Shown here in pieces: positions 7,771 to 16,327 of a stretch of DNA of 64,000 nucleotides. The notes under the pieces are model-generated. The model saw only the letters and a program-made list of their open reading frames with translations, searched no databases and was not told where the DNA came from. A program made the position numbers and the translations under genes. Positions within the stretch are counted from its first letter, which is position 1. Every line of letters starts with the position of its first letter. Source of the stretch: RBG-16-64-43 sp035288225 (lineage in GTDB: Bacteria > Chloroflexota > Anaerolineae > Anaerolineales > RBG-16-64-43). The stretch lies in assembly GCA_035288225.1 (NCBI GenBank), contig DATEAT010000036.1:1-64000 (forward strand), written 5' to 3'.

Positions 7771-8790
7771 TCAGCTCTCGGACGCGGCCTGAGCGCGCTC
7801 CGGCGCGTCGTCGATCATATCGAGTATGGGGGTCAGTTCGCCTCGTTCGAAAATCGCCCGAAACGTTTCCACCAGGAACGGATCCCACTGCGAGCCGGCG
7901 CCATCGCGCAACTTCAACAGCGCTTCTTCCGGTGTGTGCGGCGTCGAGTAGGGGCGCCAGGTCGTCAGCGCGTCGAACGCATCGGCTACCGCCATGAGGC
8001 GTCCCTCGATCGGTATCTCGGTTCCCGTCAATCCGCGAGGATAGCCCGCCCCGTCCCAGCGTTCATGGTGCGCCAGGACGTAGGGGATCGCCGGGCGCAG
8101 GTGTTCCACTTGGTCCAACATGTGCGCGCCGTTCTCCGTGTGTTTGCGCATCAGCAGCCACTCGTCCTCGGTCAGAGGTCCCGTCTTGTTGAGCAGGGCG
8201 TCGGGGATCGAGAGCTTGCCCAGGTCGTGCAGCAGCGAACCGAAGTCGAGAACCGCCAGCGCTTCGTCGTCCCAGTCCAAGGCCCGCGCCAACGCCAGGG
8301 CGTAACGCCGCACGCGTTCGACATGGCGGCCGGTGTAGAGATCGCGCGCCTCGACCGCCTTGGCCAAGAGGATCACCGTTTGCAGGTGGGCTTCACGAGT
8401 CCCGGCCAAGTGCACCACGCGCCAGCGGTCGAGACGCGCGCGCACGGCGTTGATCAACTCTTGCGCACCAAAAGGTTTGGGGAGGAAATCATCGGCCCCC
8501 AGCCGGCGGGCCGTGTCCATGTCGGCTCGCGAGGAGCGGGCGCTGACAAACAAGAAGGGCAGGGGTGAGCCGGCCTGCTCTTTGCGCATCTGGTCGAGCA
8601 TATGGAACCCGTCCATCTCGTCCATCATCACGTCGGAGATGACCAGGTCCGGGGTCTGGCCGCGGAATCGTTCCAGGCCTTCCCTGCCGTTGTGCGCGGT
8701 CGTCACCTGGTAGCCCGCATCTTCCAGGATGAGGGCCATGCCTTCAATCAGGCTGCTATCGTCCTCGACGATCAGGATGCGCGGCTTCAC
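7771..8790 (-). CDS. Response regulator with HD-GYP phosphodiesterase domain
   Basis: 339 aa. Residues 1-120 are a receiver domain: ILIVEDD acidic pocket, LVISDVMMDEMDG phospho-acceptor Asp, and KPF lysine. Residues about 140-320 are an HD-GYP domain: LLHDLGKLSIPD carries the HD dyad, HHERWDGAGYPRGL carries the GYP, and VADAFDALTT is conserved. HD-GYP proteins hydrolyse cyclic di-GMP, so phosphorylation of the receiver probably controls turnover of this second messenger. No sensor kinase gene is adjacent. The start is a GTG at 8790 with GAGGTGAG 5 bases upstream. Confidence 0.93.
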   Translation of the reverse strand: MKPRILIVEDDSSLIEGMALILEDAGYQVTTAHNGREGLERFRGQTPDLVISDVMMDEMDGFHMLDQMRKEQAGSPLPFLFVSARSSRADMDTARRLGADDFLPKPFGAQELINAVRARLDRWRVVHLAGTREAHLQTVILLAKAVEARDLYTGRHVERVRRYALALARALDWDDEALAVLDFGSLLHDLGKLSIPDALLNKTGPLTEDEWLLMRKHTENGAHMLDQVEHLRPAIPYVLAHHERWDGAGYPRGLTGTEIPIEGRLMAVADAFDALTTWRPYSTPHTPEEALLKLRDGAGSQWDPFLVETFRAIFERGELTPILDMIDDAPERAQAASES

Positions 8791-8810
8791 GCACTCACCT
8801 CATAACGGAA

Positions 8811-8841
8811 TGAGCCATCCGATTATACAGCGGACGGCTCA
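8811..8841 (-). promoter_or_regulatory. Promoter -10 framed by an 11-bp inverted repeat, upstream of the HD-GYP gene
   Basis: TGAGCCATCCG (8811-8821) and CGGACGGCTCA (8831-8841) form an inverted repeat with one mismatch. The 9-base centre contains TATAAT in minus orientation (8822-8827). A regulator bound here would cover the promoter of the HD-GYP gene. It could instead be a hairpin ending the citrate synthase transcript, but no U-run follows. Confidence 0.45.
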
Positions 8842-8867
8842 CCCAATCTGTGCGAAATGGTTGTCGG

Positions 8868-10052
8868 CTACTTGCGTTCGGCCAGCGGAACGTAAGGCTC
8901 GCTTTCGGGCCCGACGTACACGAAGCGCGGCCGGAAGAGGCGGTTATCTTGGCGCTGCTCCCACGCATGCGCCACCCAGCCGGCGCTCCGCCCCACGGCG
9001 AACAGCGGGGTGAACATGGAGGGGTCGATTCCCAGAGATGCCATGACCACGCCCGAGAAGAAATCCACGTTGGGCCAGATGCCCTTCTGACCGAACTTCT
9101 CGACCATGGTCTTTTCGATTTGTTCGGCCATGACCAGCCAGTGCTCTGTGCCGGCTCGGCGGGTCACCTCGCGGGCGTAGCCGCGCAGGATGGTGGCACG
9201 CGGGTCCATCGTCTTGTACACCCGATGGCCGAAGCCCATGATCTTCTTCTTCTGGGCCATAGCCTCGTCGAGCCAGGCCGCGACGCGCTCCGGGCGGCCG
9301 ATGCTCTCGAGCATCTTCATCACCTGCTCGTTTGCCCCGCCGTGCAGCGGGCCCTTCAGCGCGGCGATGCCCGCGACCACGGCCGAGTACATGTCGGCCA
9401 GGGTGGATTTGACGACCAGTGCGGCGAAGGTGCTGGCATTGCTCTCATGGTCGGCGTGCAATATCAGCAGCACGTCCATCAGGCGCGCTTCGAAGTCGTC
9501 GGGCAGGCGGCCCATCATCATGTAGTAGTAATTGGCGGCATGGCTGAGATCGCTGCGCGGATGCACGATCGGCTGCCCGCTCCGAACGCGCCCGATCGCC
9601 GCTGCAACCGTAGCCATCTTGGAGGTGATCTGGATCGCTTGGGCCTGATGGGTCTCGGAGGTGTCTTCTTCGGCATGCTCGTCGAAGACTGCCAGCGCCG
9701 AGATCGCCGTGCGCAGGACGGTCATCGGATGAACTCCGCGCCGGGCGGCAAGATCGCGGACGAGGGCATAGACCTCCTCCGGGATCTCGCGATCCTTCTG
9801 CATGCGCCCGGTGAACTGCGCGAGCTCGGATGCCGGTGGCAGCCGGTCGTATAGAAGAAGAAAGAACACTTCTTCGAATGTGGATTTCTCGGCCAACTCT
9901 TCAATCGGGTGTCCGTGGTAGACCAGGCGGCCGCCCAGGCCATCAACGTAACTCTTGGTGCTCTCGGCCGCGATGACTCCATCCAGCCCCTTGGAGAAAC
10001 TGATTTCGCCGGGGCGGGCCACGAGTTTGAATTCTTCACTGTAGGTTGTCAT
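8868..10052 (-). CDS. gltA: Citrate synthase
   Basis: 394 aa. It condenses oxaloacetate and acetyl-CoA to citrate. Conserved segments are HADHESNASTFAA, GPLHGGANEQ (catalytic His), GFGHRVYKTMDPRA (catalytic His and substrate Arg) and NVDFFSGVVMASLGI (catalytic Asp). The lengths and spacing match the short Gram-positive/archaeal type, which also includes 2-methylcitrate synthases, so activity with propionyl-CoA cannot be excluded. ATG 10052 is chosen over 10064 because GGAG sits 6 bases before it. The next gene upstream, malate dehydrogenase, makes its oxaloacetate; the two genes are 51 bases apart and probably form an operon. Confidence 0.93.
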   Translation of the reverse strand: MTTYSEEFKLVARPGEISFSKGLDGVIAAESTKSYVDGLGGRLVYHGHPIEELAEKSTFEEVFFLLLYDRLPPASELAQFTGRMQKDREIPEEVYALVRDLAARRGVHPMTVLRTAISALAVFDEHAEEDTSETHQAQAIQITSKMATVAAAIGRVRSGQPIVHPRSDLSHAANYYYMMMGRLPDDFEARLMDVLLILHADHESNASTFAALVVKSTLADMYSAVVAGIAALKGPLHGGANEQVMKMLESIGRPERVAAWLDEAMAQKKKIMGFGHRVYKTMDPRATILRGYAREVTRRAGTEHWLVMAEQIEKTMVEKFGQKGIWPNVDFFSGVVMASLGIDPSMFTPLFAVGRSAGWVAHAWEQRQDNRLFRPRFVYVGPESEPYVPLAERK

Positions 10053-10103
10053 GAGACGCTCCATTGCGAGATAGGGATAAGACCCGAAGTCCGGGTGAGG
10101 CCC

Positions 10104-11039
10104 TCAGGCGCTCAACCGTTCCAGCGTGGCCAGGCTCTCGCGCACCAGCGCCGCCGAGGTGGCCAACGCCTGCTTTTCCGTCTTGTCCAGCGGGACTTCG
10201 ACGACCCGCTCCACGCCCGAGCGGCCGAGCTGCGTCGGCACGCCAAAGTACATGTCGCGCAAGCCGTACTCGCCCTCGAGCATCGCGGAACAGGGGACGA
10301 TCAGGTGCTTGTCCTTAAGGATGGCATCCACCATTTGGGCTACGGCGGCGGCCGGGGCGTAGTAGGCGCTCCCGGTCTTGAGCAGGTTGACGATCTCACC
10401 CCCGCCTTTGCGCGTCCGCTCAACAATCGCCTGCAGCCGGTCGGGGGCCAGCATCTCCGAAAGGGGCACACCTGCCACATTGGAGTGGCGCGTGAGCGGC
10501 ACCATCTCATCGCCGTGGCCGCCCATCACGTAGGTGTGGACGTTCTCGACGCTCACCCCGAGTTCCATGGCGACGAATGCACGCATCCGCGCTGAATCGA
10601 GGATGCCCGCCTGACCGACCACCCGCGCTTTGGGAAGACCGCTGCGCTTGTAAGCCAGATAGGCCATCGTGTCGAGCGGATTGGTGAGCACCACCAGAAT
10701 GGCATTGGGCGAGAGGGGCACCGAGTTGTCGACCGCACCGCGAACGATGGCGGCGTTTGTGGTCAACAGGTCTTCGCGGCTCATGCCGGGCTTGCGCGCC
10801 GCCCCGGCGGTGATCACGATGATATCGGAGCCGGCCGTGTCGGCGTAGTCGTTCGTGCCGCGTACACTCACGTCGCTCGAGATGATTGGCAGCGCCTCCT
10901 GCAGATCCAGCGATTTGCCCTGGGGGATGCCTTCCATGACGTCCAGGAGCACGATATCGCCCAACTCTTGAGCGGCCAGCCAATGCGCTGTGGTCGAGCC
11001 GGTGAACCCCGCGCCGATGATCGTGATCTTGGGTCGCAT
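10104..11039 (-). CDS. mdh: Malate dehydrogenase, NAD-dependent
   Basis: 311 aa of the LDH-like malate dehydrogenase type. The N-terminal Rossmann motif GAGFTGST is followed by an aspartate after the second strand (LLDVMEG), which indicates NAD rather than NADP. ARKPGMSRED carries substrate-binding arginines, LTNPLDTM the Asn-Pro loop, and MGGHGDEMVPL the catalytic histidine. ATG 11039 is preceded by a perfect AGGAGG, so the longer open frame is not used. Together with citrate synthase downstream it supplies the entry to the TCA cycle. Confidence 0.96.
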   Translation of the reverse strand: MRPKITIIGAGFTGSTTAHWLAAQELGDIVLLDVMEGIPQGKSLDLQEALPIISSDVSVRGTNDYADTAGSDIIVITAGAARKPGMSREDLLTTNAAIVRGAVDNSVPLSPNAILVVLTNPLDTMAYLAYKRSGLPKARVVGQAGILDSARMRAFVAMELGVSVENVHTYVMGGHGDEMVPLTRHSNVAGVPLSEMLAPDRLQAIVERTRKGGGEIVNLLKTGSAYYAPAAAVAQMVDAILKDKHLIVPCSAMLEGEYGLRDMYFGVPTQLGRSGVERVVEVPLDKTEKQALATSAALVRESLATLERLSA

Positions 11040-11353
11040 GCAAACCTCCTTCGCCGTGAGTTTCTCCAAGGTGGGATGATTTCGTGTGCCAACGATGCTA
11101 ATCTTGGAATATGGGCGAGCGGGAGTCGCCCCAGCTCGGTGAGACCGCGTTCATAACCGACACGAAGCGACGCGATGCGTTGTCCAACTCGGCGGGTCTC
11201 GAAACGTCGGCCCACGGACGATCCTTGGCGACGATGCGCCGAAGAGTGCGCGCAGTTTACCACACGCTGCCCGCACGTCGAATGCTATAATCGAACCCTT
11301 ACTTCTTACCTCGGCCGGCCCACGGCCCTAGAAAGCCCGAGCGCACTGCGCCC
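11040..11353. other. Divergent intergenic region between mdh and the DinG-like helicase
   Basis: 314 bases without a credible gene. It holds the AGGAGG leader of mdh on the minus side and an extended -10 promoter for the helicase near its right end (11283-11291). I see no tRNA, hairpin terminator or repeat. Confidence 0.6.
11283..11291 (+). promoter_or_regulatory. Extended -10 promoter for the exonuclease-helicase gene
   Basis: TGCTATAAT, with the hexamer TATAAT at 11286-11291, lies 62 bases before ATG 11354. The nearest -35-like sequence (TTTACC, from 11255) is 24-25 bases away and too far, so this is read as an extended -10 promoter. Confidence 0.6.
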
Positions 11354-14152
11354 ATGAAGAACCCGAAATCGATCGTCTGTCTGGACCTGGAGACGACAGG
11401 CCTCAGTCCGGAGCGCGACTCCGTCATTGAAATCGGCGTCGTGCTCTTTCGCGGGGAGCGAGTCGAGGACGAGTGGAGCACGCTGGTCAACCCCGGGCAT
11501 CCCATCCCGCGCGCCATTACCGACCTCACCGGAATCACGGACGCGATGGTGGCCGAAGCGCCGCGTCTCGACCGGGCGCTCGCCAAATTGGAGCCGTTTG
11601 TCGGAGAACGGCCGATCCTCGGCCAGAGCATCGGGTTCGACCTCGGCTTTCTCCAACGCCATGGGCTGTTCAAGTTCAACCCGGCTTACGATACGTACGA
11701 CCTGGCTGCGGTTCTCCTGCCCACGGCCCCGCGCTACAACCTGGGGGCGCTGGCCAGCACGCTCGGGGTGATCTTGCCGGCCACCCACCGCGCCCTGGAT
11801 GATGCCCGCGCCACTCGGGCCGTGTTCCTGCGGCTGCTCGAACTCGCGGCGGAACTGCCGCTCGACCTATTGGCCGAACTGGTACGGCTCAGCGAGAATC
11901 TGGAATGGGGCGGCGGGCAGCCGCTGGAGGATGTCCTGGGTGAGCGCCTGCAAGGACACGAAGCGATCGGGCCGCTGACCGCGCCCGCGCTCTTCAACCT
12001 CCCGGCGCTGCGGCCTTCCGAGTCGCCGGACCTATCGCCGGCAAGTGAACCCTCGCCTTTGAATATCGATGAAGTGGTGGCCACGCTCGACGACGGCGGC
12101 GCACTCGCCTCGCGTTTCCCCGGCTACGAGCGACGCACCCAGCAACTGGAGATGACCGCAGCCGTCGCCCGAGCGCTGAGCGAAGGGCGGCACCTGCTGG
12201 TTGAGGCCGGCACGGGCACGGGCAAGAGCCTGGCCTATCTCGTTCCGGCCGTTCACTGGGCCGTGCGCAACGGCTTTCGGGTTGTCGTATCGACCAACAC
12301 CATCAACTTGCAGGACCAGCTTATCAACAAAGACGTCCCCGACCTGCAAGCCGCGCTCAACCTCGATTTCCGCGCCGCCGTTCTGAAAGGCCGTGCCAAC
12401 TACCTGTGCCCGCGCAAACTTGAGGTCGCTCGGCGCCGCGGCCCCGAGACGCGCGAAGAGATGCGCGTACTGGGTAAGACCTTGGTTTGGTTGCGGCAGA
12501 CAACGACGGGCGACCGCGGCGAACTCAATCTGGGCGGGCCGGCCGAACGCATGGCGTGGGACCGTCTTTCGGCCCAGGATGAGCAGTGCACTCTCGAGAC
12601 GTGTCAGACGCTCGGACATGGGACGTGTCCTTTCTACCGTGCGCGCGTGGCCGCGGAGAGCGCCCACGTGCTGATCGTGAATCATTCGCTGCTGGTGGCC
12701 GATATCGCCGCAGAGAATCGGGTGCTGCCTGAGTACGACTACCTGATCGTAGACGAAGCCCATCATCTCGAGAGCGCAGCCACCGACGGGCTGGCCTTCC
12801 ATCTTTCGCAGCCGGATTTCGACCGCGTGCTTCGCGAGCTTGGCGCCGCGCGCAGCGGCCTGCTGGGTTCGCTGGCCACGCTGGCGCGGCGACCTCCCGT
12901 CTGGGCCGGCGAACTCGACTTGCGCGGGCAGCTCGAACGTCTGGCCGAGGGCGGAGAACGCTGCCAGAGCGATGGGCGCGCGCTGTTCGAGACGTTGCGG
13001 CGCTTCATCGAGAATCAGCTCGAATCGCCCATCGGCGAATACGGCCTCGACTACCGGTTGCTGCCGTCGACGCGCTCCCTCCCGGGGTGGGAGGAAGTTG
13101 AGATTGCGTGGGAGAACCTGCGCGGCGCACTCGACGAGGTCCGGCGGATCACCTCGGCCCTCGGCGATCGGATGACAGGAGCCGGGGGCGGGGCCACCGA
13201 AGGGGACGACCTGGCCTCCGGCTTCCTCGGATGGGCGCGGCGGGCGCAGACTCTGATGAGCCAGATGAATCAGGTCTTCGCCGAGCCTTCGCCGTTGATC
13301 ATCAACTGGGTGGGAATCCAATCCGAGCGCCTGACGATGTCGCTGCATGCCGCCCCGCTGCACGTGGGTCCACTGGTCGAGCGCCATCTCTGGCACCAGA
13401 AGGCGGCCATCATCATGACCTCGGCGACCCTTACCGCGGCGGGCGAGTTCGACTACCTGATCCATCGCCTGAACGCCGATGAGGCCGATACGCTGGTTGT
13501 GGGCTCGCCCTTCGATTATGAACACTCGGCGTTGGTCTATCTGGTGTCCGACATCCCTGAGCCCAACGATACGCGCGGGTATCAACGCGGAGTTGAGCAG
13601 GGGCTGATCGGGCTGTGCAAGGCCAGCCGCGGACGGGCACTGGTTCTGTTCACTTCTTATGCACAACTGCGCCAGACTCATCAGGCGATCGCTGCGCCGC
13701 TGGCGCGGGCGGGGGTCACCGTATTCGAGCAGGGCGAGGGCGCCTCGCGCCACTCATTGCTCGAAACCTTTCGCGCCAGCGATCAAGCCGTGCTGCTCGG
13801 CACACGATCCTTCTGGGAGGGAGTGGATGTTCCCGGTCAGGCGCTTTCGGTCGTGGCGATCGTGCGCCTGCCGTTTTCCGTGCCGAGTGATCCCATCGTG
13901 GCCGCCCGCTCCGAAACCTTCGACGACTCGTTCTCGGAGTACTCGCTGCCGGAGGCCATCCTGCGTTTCCGCCAGGGGTTCGGGCGGCTGATACGCACGC
14001 GCACCGACCGCGGGCTGGCCGTCGTGTTCGATCGGCGGATCCTCACCAAATCCTACGGCCGCTATTTCACCAATTCGCTGCCGGACTGCAAGATCGAACA
14101 GGGCACGCTGCACGACTTGCCGCAACGCGCGCAGTTGTGGCTGGGCGAGTGA
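11354..14152 (+). CDS. dinG: DinG-type helicase with N-terminal DnaQ-like exonuclease
   Basis: 932 aa in two parts. Residues 1-165 are a DEDDh exonuclease: CLDLETTGLSPERD (Asp, Glu), GQSIGFDLGFL, and HRALDDARAT (His, Asp). Residues about 250-930 are an XPD/DinG-like superfamily 2 helicase: Walker A EAGTGTGKS, DEAHH box, and late motif GTRSFWEGVDVPG. Four cysteines (NYLC, EQC, LETC, GTC) lie where the family binds a 4Fe-4S cluster. The helicase unwinds 5'-3' and is linked to R-loop and replication-block repair. The same exonuclease-helicase fusion is known in Firmicutes DinG, where nuclease activity has been described. The downstream TlpA gene begins after 55 bases. Confidence 0.93.
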   Translation: MKNPKSIVCLDLETTGLSPERDSVIEIGVVLFRGERVEDEWSTLVNPGHPIPRAITDLTGITDAMVAEAPRLDRALAKLEPFVGERPILGQSIGFDLGFLQRHGLFKFNPAYDTYDLAAVLLPTAPRYNLGALASTLGVILPATHRALDDARATRAVFLRLLELAAELPLDLLAELVRLSENLEWGGGQPLEDVLGERLQGHEAIGPLTAPALFNLPALRPSESPDLSPASEPSPLNIDEVVATLDDGGALASRFPGYERRTQQLEMTAAVARALSEGRHLLVEAGTGTGKSLAYLVPAVHWAVRNGFRVVVSTNTINLQDQLINKDVPDLQAALNLDFRAAVLKGRANYLCPRKLEVARRRGPETREEMRVLGKTLVWLRQTTTGDRGELNLGGPAERMAWDRLSAQDEQCTLETCQTLGHGTCPFYRARVAAESAHVLIVNHSLLVADIAAENRVLPEYDYLIVDEAHHLESAATDGLAFHLSQPDFDRVLRELGAARSGLLGSLATLARRPPVWAGELDLRGQLERLAEGGERCQSDGRALFETLRRFIENQLESPIGEYGLDYRLLPSTRSLPGWEEVEIAWENLRGALDEVRRITSALGDRMTGAGGGATEGDDLASGFLGWARRAQTLMSQMNQVFAEPSPLIINWVGIQSERLTMSLHAAPLHVGPLVERHLWHQKAAIIMTSATLTAAGEFDYLIHRLNADEADTLVVGSPFDYEHSALVYLVSDIPEPNDTRGYQRGVEQGLIGLCKASRGRALVLFTSYAQLRQTHQAIAAPLARAGVTVFEQGEGASRHSLLETFRASDQAVLLGTRSFWEGVDVPGQALSVVAIVRLPFSVPSDPIVAARSETFDDSFSEYSLPEAILRFRQGFGRLIRTRTDRGLAVVFDRRILTKSYGRYFTNSLPDCKIEQGTLHDLPQRAQLWLGE

Positions 14153-14207
14153 TCGTGATGCCGGTCGGCGGGGTGGCCCTCGGCGGAGACGACAAAGCAG
14201 GCATCCG

Positions 14208-14783
14208 ATGAGCGTCGTCAAGAACCACTCGTGGCTGCGCACGACCTCATTCGCGGCTCTCGGCAGCGGATTGATGCTGCTGGCGGTGGCTGGAGCAGTC
14301 GGACTCGGGCGCCTGTCCAGATCACAAGAGCAGCCCTCGGCCGTACCCATCGAAGCCGATTACCCTGCGCCCGAATTGAGCTTCGTCGATCTTGCCGATC
14401 GGCGAGGGTCCCTTTCGGACTTCCGCGGCCAGGTGGTTCTGGTCAACCTTTGGGCGACCTGGTGTCCGCCGTGTCTTGCGGAAATGCCGGTGCTGGCGGC
14501 GGCCGCCCGCGATCATGCCTCGCAAGGGTTGGTGGTACTGGCCCTTAACCAAGGTGAATCGCGACCGGTGGTGAGCGACTTTGTCGAGCGCTCCGGTCTG
14601 GCATTGGTCGTAGGGCTCGACCCGTACGAGGAGGCGATGCGCCTGCTGCGCACGTCGGCGCTGCCTTCTTCTTACTTGGTGGATGCGCAGGGCCAAGTGC
14701 GCCTGGCGTGGTTCGGGGCAATCGACCGGGACCACCTGGAAGCTGCATTGGCCCGCGTGGGAGATGTGGGAGGCGTACCGTGA
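14208..14783 (+). CDS. TlpA-like membrane-anchored thioredoxin
   Basis: 191 aa. One N-terminal hydrophobic helix (about residues 15-35) anchors the protein or acts as an uncleaved signal. A TlpA/ResA-type thioredoxin domain follows, with VNLWATWCPPCLAEMPVL near residues 80-97, whose WCPPC is the redox centre, and the cis-proline segment ALPSSYLVD. It probably reduces or oxidises extracytoplasmic disulfides, for example in cytochrome maturation. The stop overlaps the GTG of the OsmC gene by 4 bases (GTGA), so the two are coupled. Confidence 0.92.
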   Translation: MSVVKNHSWLRTTSFAALGSGLMLLAVAGAVGLGRLSRSQEQPSAVPIEADYPAPELSFVDLADRRGSLSDFRGQVVLVNLWATWCPPCLAEMPVLAAAARDHASQGLVVLALNQGESRPVVSDFVERSGLALVVGLDPYEEAMRLLRTSALPSSYLVDAQGQVRLAWFGAIDRDHLEAALARVGDVGGVP

Positions 14784-15208
14784 ATGCCGCCGCGGTGTGG
14801 AAGAGCGGTCTCTCGTTTGAAGGAACGGCCGATTCGGGGTTTCGCATCCCGCTCGGGGGTGCCGCCGACGCGGGCGGCGCCGAGGATGGGTTCCGCCCGA
14901 TGGAGCTCATGGCTCTCAGCTTGGCCGGGTGCACGGCGATGGATGTGATTTCCATTCTGCACAGGAAGCAGCAAGTGGTCACGGCCTTCGAGGTGCGGGT
15001 GGAGGCGCAGCTCGCCGCCGAACATCCGAAGGTGTTCACGCGCATGGTGATCGAATATCGCGTGCGCGGACACGGCATCGACCCGCAGGCCGTACACCGG
15101 GCGGTGGCACTCTCGCGGGATAAGTATTGCCCGGCCCAGGGTATGCTTGCCAAGGTAGTGCCGATCGAGCAACGCGTGGTCATCGAGCAGGATGCGCCGG
15201 GTGGTTAG
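14780..15208 (+). CDS. OsmC/Ohr-family peroxiredoxin-like protein
   Basis: 142 aa from a GTG that overlaps the preceding stop (GTGA). It shows the OsmC pattern PMELMALSLAGCTAMDVISILHRK with the first active-site cysteine, and SRDKYCPAQGML with the second. The family reduces organic hydroperoxides with these two cysteines. The YhfA-like subgroup often keeps both, but its substrate is less certain. Coupling to a thioredoxin gene fits a redox role. Confidence 0.9.
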   Translation: MNAAAVWKSGLSFEGTADSGFRIPLGGAADAGGAEDGFRPMELMALSLAGCTAMDVISILHRKQQVVTAFEVRVEAQLAAEHPKVFTRMVIEYRVRGHGIDPQAVHRAVALSRDKYCPAQGMLAKVVPIEQRVVIEQDAPGG

Positions 15209-15256
15209 ATCGGCAGGATGGGGTAGGCAAGGCGTGAATCCCAGAGGCATCGTTCG

Positions 15257-16213
15257 ATGGCCGAACGTCTGCTGATCACGGGCGCGACCGGCTTCATCGG
15301 GCGGGCCATCTGCCAGGTCCTTTCGCGGCGGGGCTACGACTTGCGCCTTCTTCTCCGGCCCTCGCGATCCATCCGGGGTCTTCCGCCGGGGCGCTCGGAG
15401 GTCGCGGTCGCCTCGCTTGCCGATGCCCGCTCTCTGCGAGCGGCGTTGGTGGGCGTCCAGACCGTCATTCACCTGGCCTCGGCCGAAGGCGAGCGCCGGC
15501 GGCGCGACCTGCTTGCCACCGATGTGGAGGGAACGGCGCTGCTTGTCGAGCAGGCCCGCTTGGCCGGCGTCCGGCGAGTGGTCTACCTCAGCCACATCGG
15601 TGCCAGCCGCATTTCGGCCTTCCCCTTCCTCCAAGCCAAGGGTATCGCCGAAAACATCCTGCTCGAGAGCGGGCTTCCCACCTGTATCTTGCGCACCTCC
15701 TCGGTTTTCGGCCCCGAGGATTCATTCACCAACGTGATCGCCATGGCCGCCAGCGCCATGCCGGTGGCGTTCTTCGTGCCACAGGGCCAGCCTCTGCTGC
15801 AGCCGTTGTGGGTGGGTGACCTGGTTGCGGCGATCGACCTCGCGCTGCACCAGGAAATAGGCTTTGGGCAGGTGCTCTCGATCGGTGGACCCGAGCACCT
15901 CACGATTGACGAAGTAGTGCAAACGGTGTTGGCCGCTTGCCGCCGCTCGCGAATTCTGGTGCGGGTGTGGCCGCCCTACCTGCGCCTGGGCGCCGCCGTG
16001 CTGGACACGCTCCTGCCGTATTCGCCGCTAACTCCTTACTGGGTCGACTACCTCGCCGTGAACCGCACGTGTGAGGCGAATGCCTTGGCGCGCTGGTTCG
16101 GCATTCGCCCGGCCCGGCTGGCGGATCGGCTCGACTACTTGCGCCACGGTCGGGGCCTGCGCGGGCTGATGCGTTTCATCTGGCGCGGTCCGCTGACCCT
16201 CTCCGCTGGATGA
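15257..16213 (+). CDS. Atypical SDR, NAD(P)-binding epimerase/NDUFA9-like
   Basis: 318 aa. The N-terminal Rossmann motif TGATGFIGR (about residues 8-16) is that of extended/atypical short-chain dehydrogenases. VIHLASAEGE follows, then a YLSHIGASR strand. The usual catalytic YxxxK is not evident; the sequence reads FPFLQAKGIAE, with the tyrosine replaced, so it may bind NAD(P)H without classical dehydrogenase chemistry, as in complex I NDUFA9-like proteins. It sits between OsmC and the MenC-like gene on the same strand. The true substrate is unknown. Confidence 0.8.
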   Translation: MAERLLITGATGFIGRAICQVLSRRGYDLRLLLRPSRSIRGLPPGRSEVAVASLADARSLRAALVGVQTVIHLASAEGERRRRDLLATDVEGTALLVEQARLAGVRRVVYLSHIGASRISAFPFLQAKGIAENILLESGLPTCILRTSSVFGPEDSFTNVIAMAASAMPVAFFVPQGQPLLQPLWVGDLVAAIDLALHQEIGFGQVLSIGGPEHLTIDEVVQTVLAACRRSRILVRVWPPYLRLGAAVLDTLLPYSPLTPYWVDYLAVNRTCEANALARWFGIRPARLADRLDYLRHGRGLRGLMRFIWRGPLTLSAG

Positions 16214-16327
16214 GTTGCTGGCCTCTGCCCGCCGGTTGACAAGCGGAGCCTCCGCCCCCACAATGTGAGACCGGCACACGTCCCAAACCCCGGTGCGCCG
16301 CGAAACGAGGCTGGGAAGGATCCAGGC

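Noticed and set aside
8850..9854. 334-codon plus-strand frame opposite citrate synthase
   Set aside because: Shadow of gltA, which has all catalytic residues; His-rich product without a domain.
12032..13753. 573-codon minus-strand open frame opposite the DinG-like gene
   Set aside because: It lies wholly opposite a gene with clear helicase motifs. The protein is Arg/Gln/His-rich with no domain, typical of antisense frames in GC-rich DNA.
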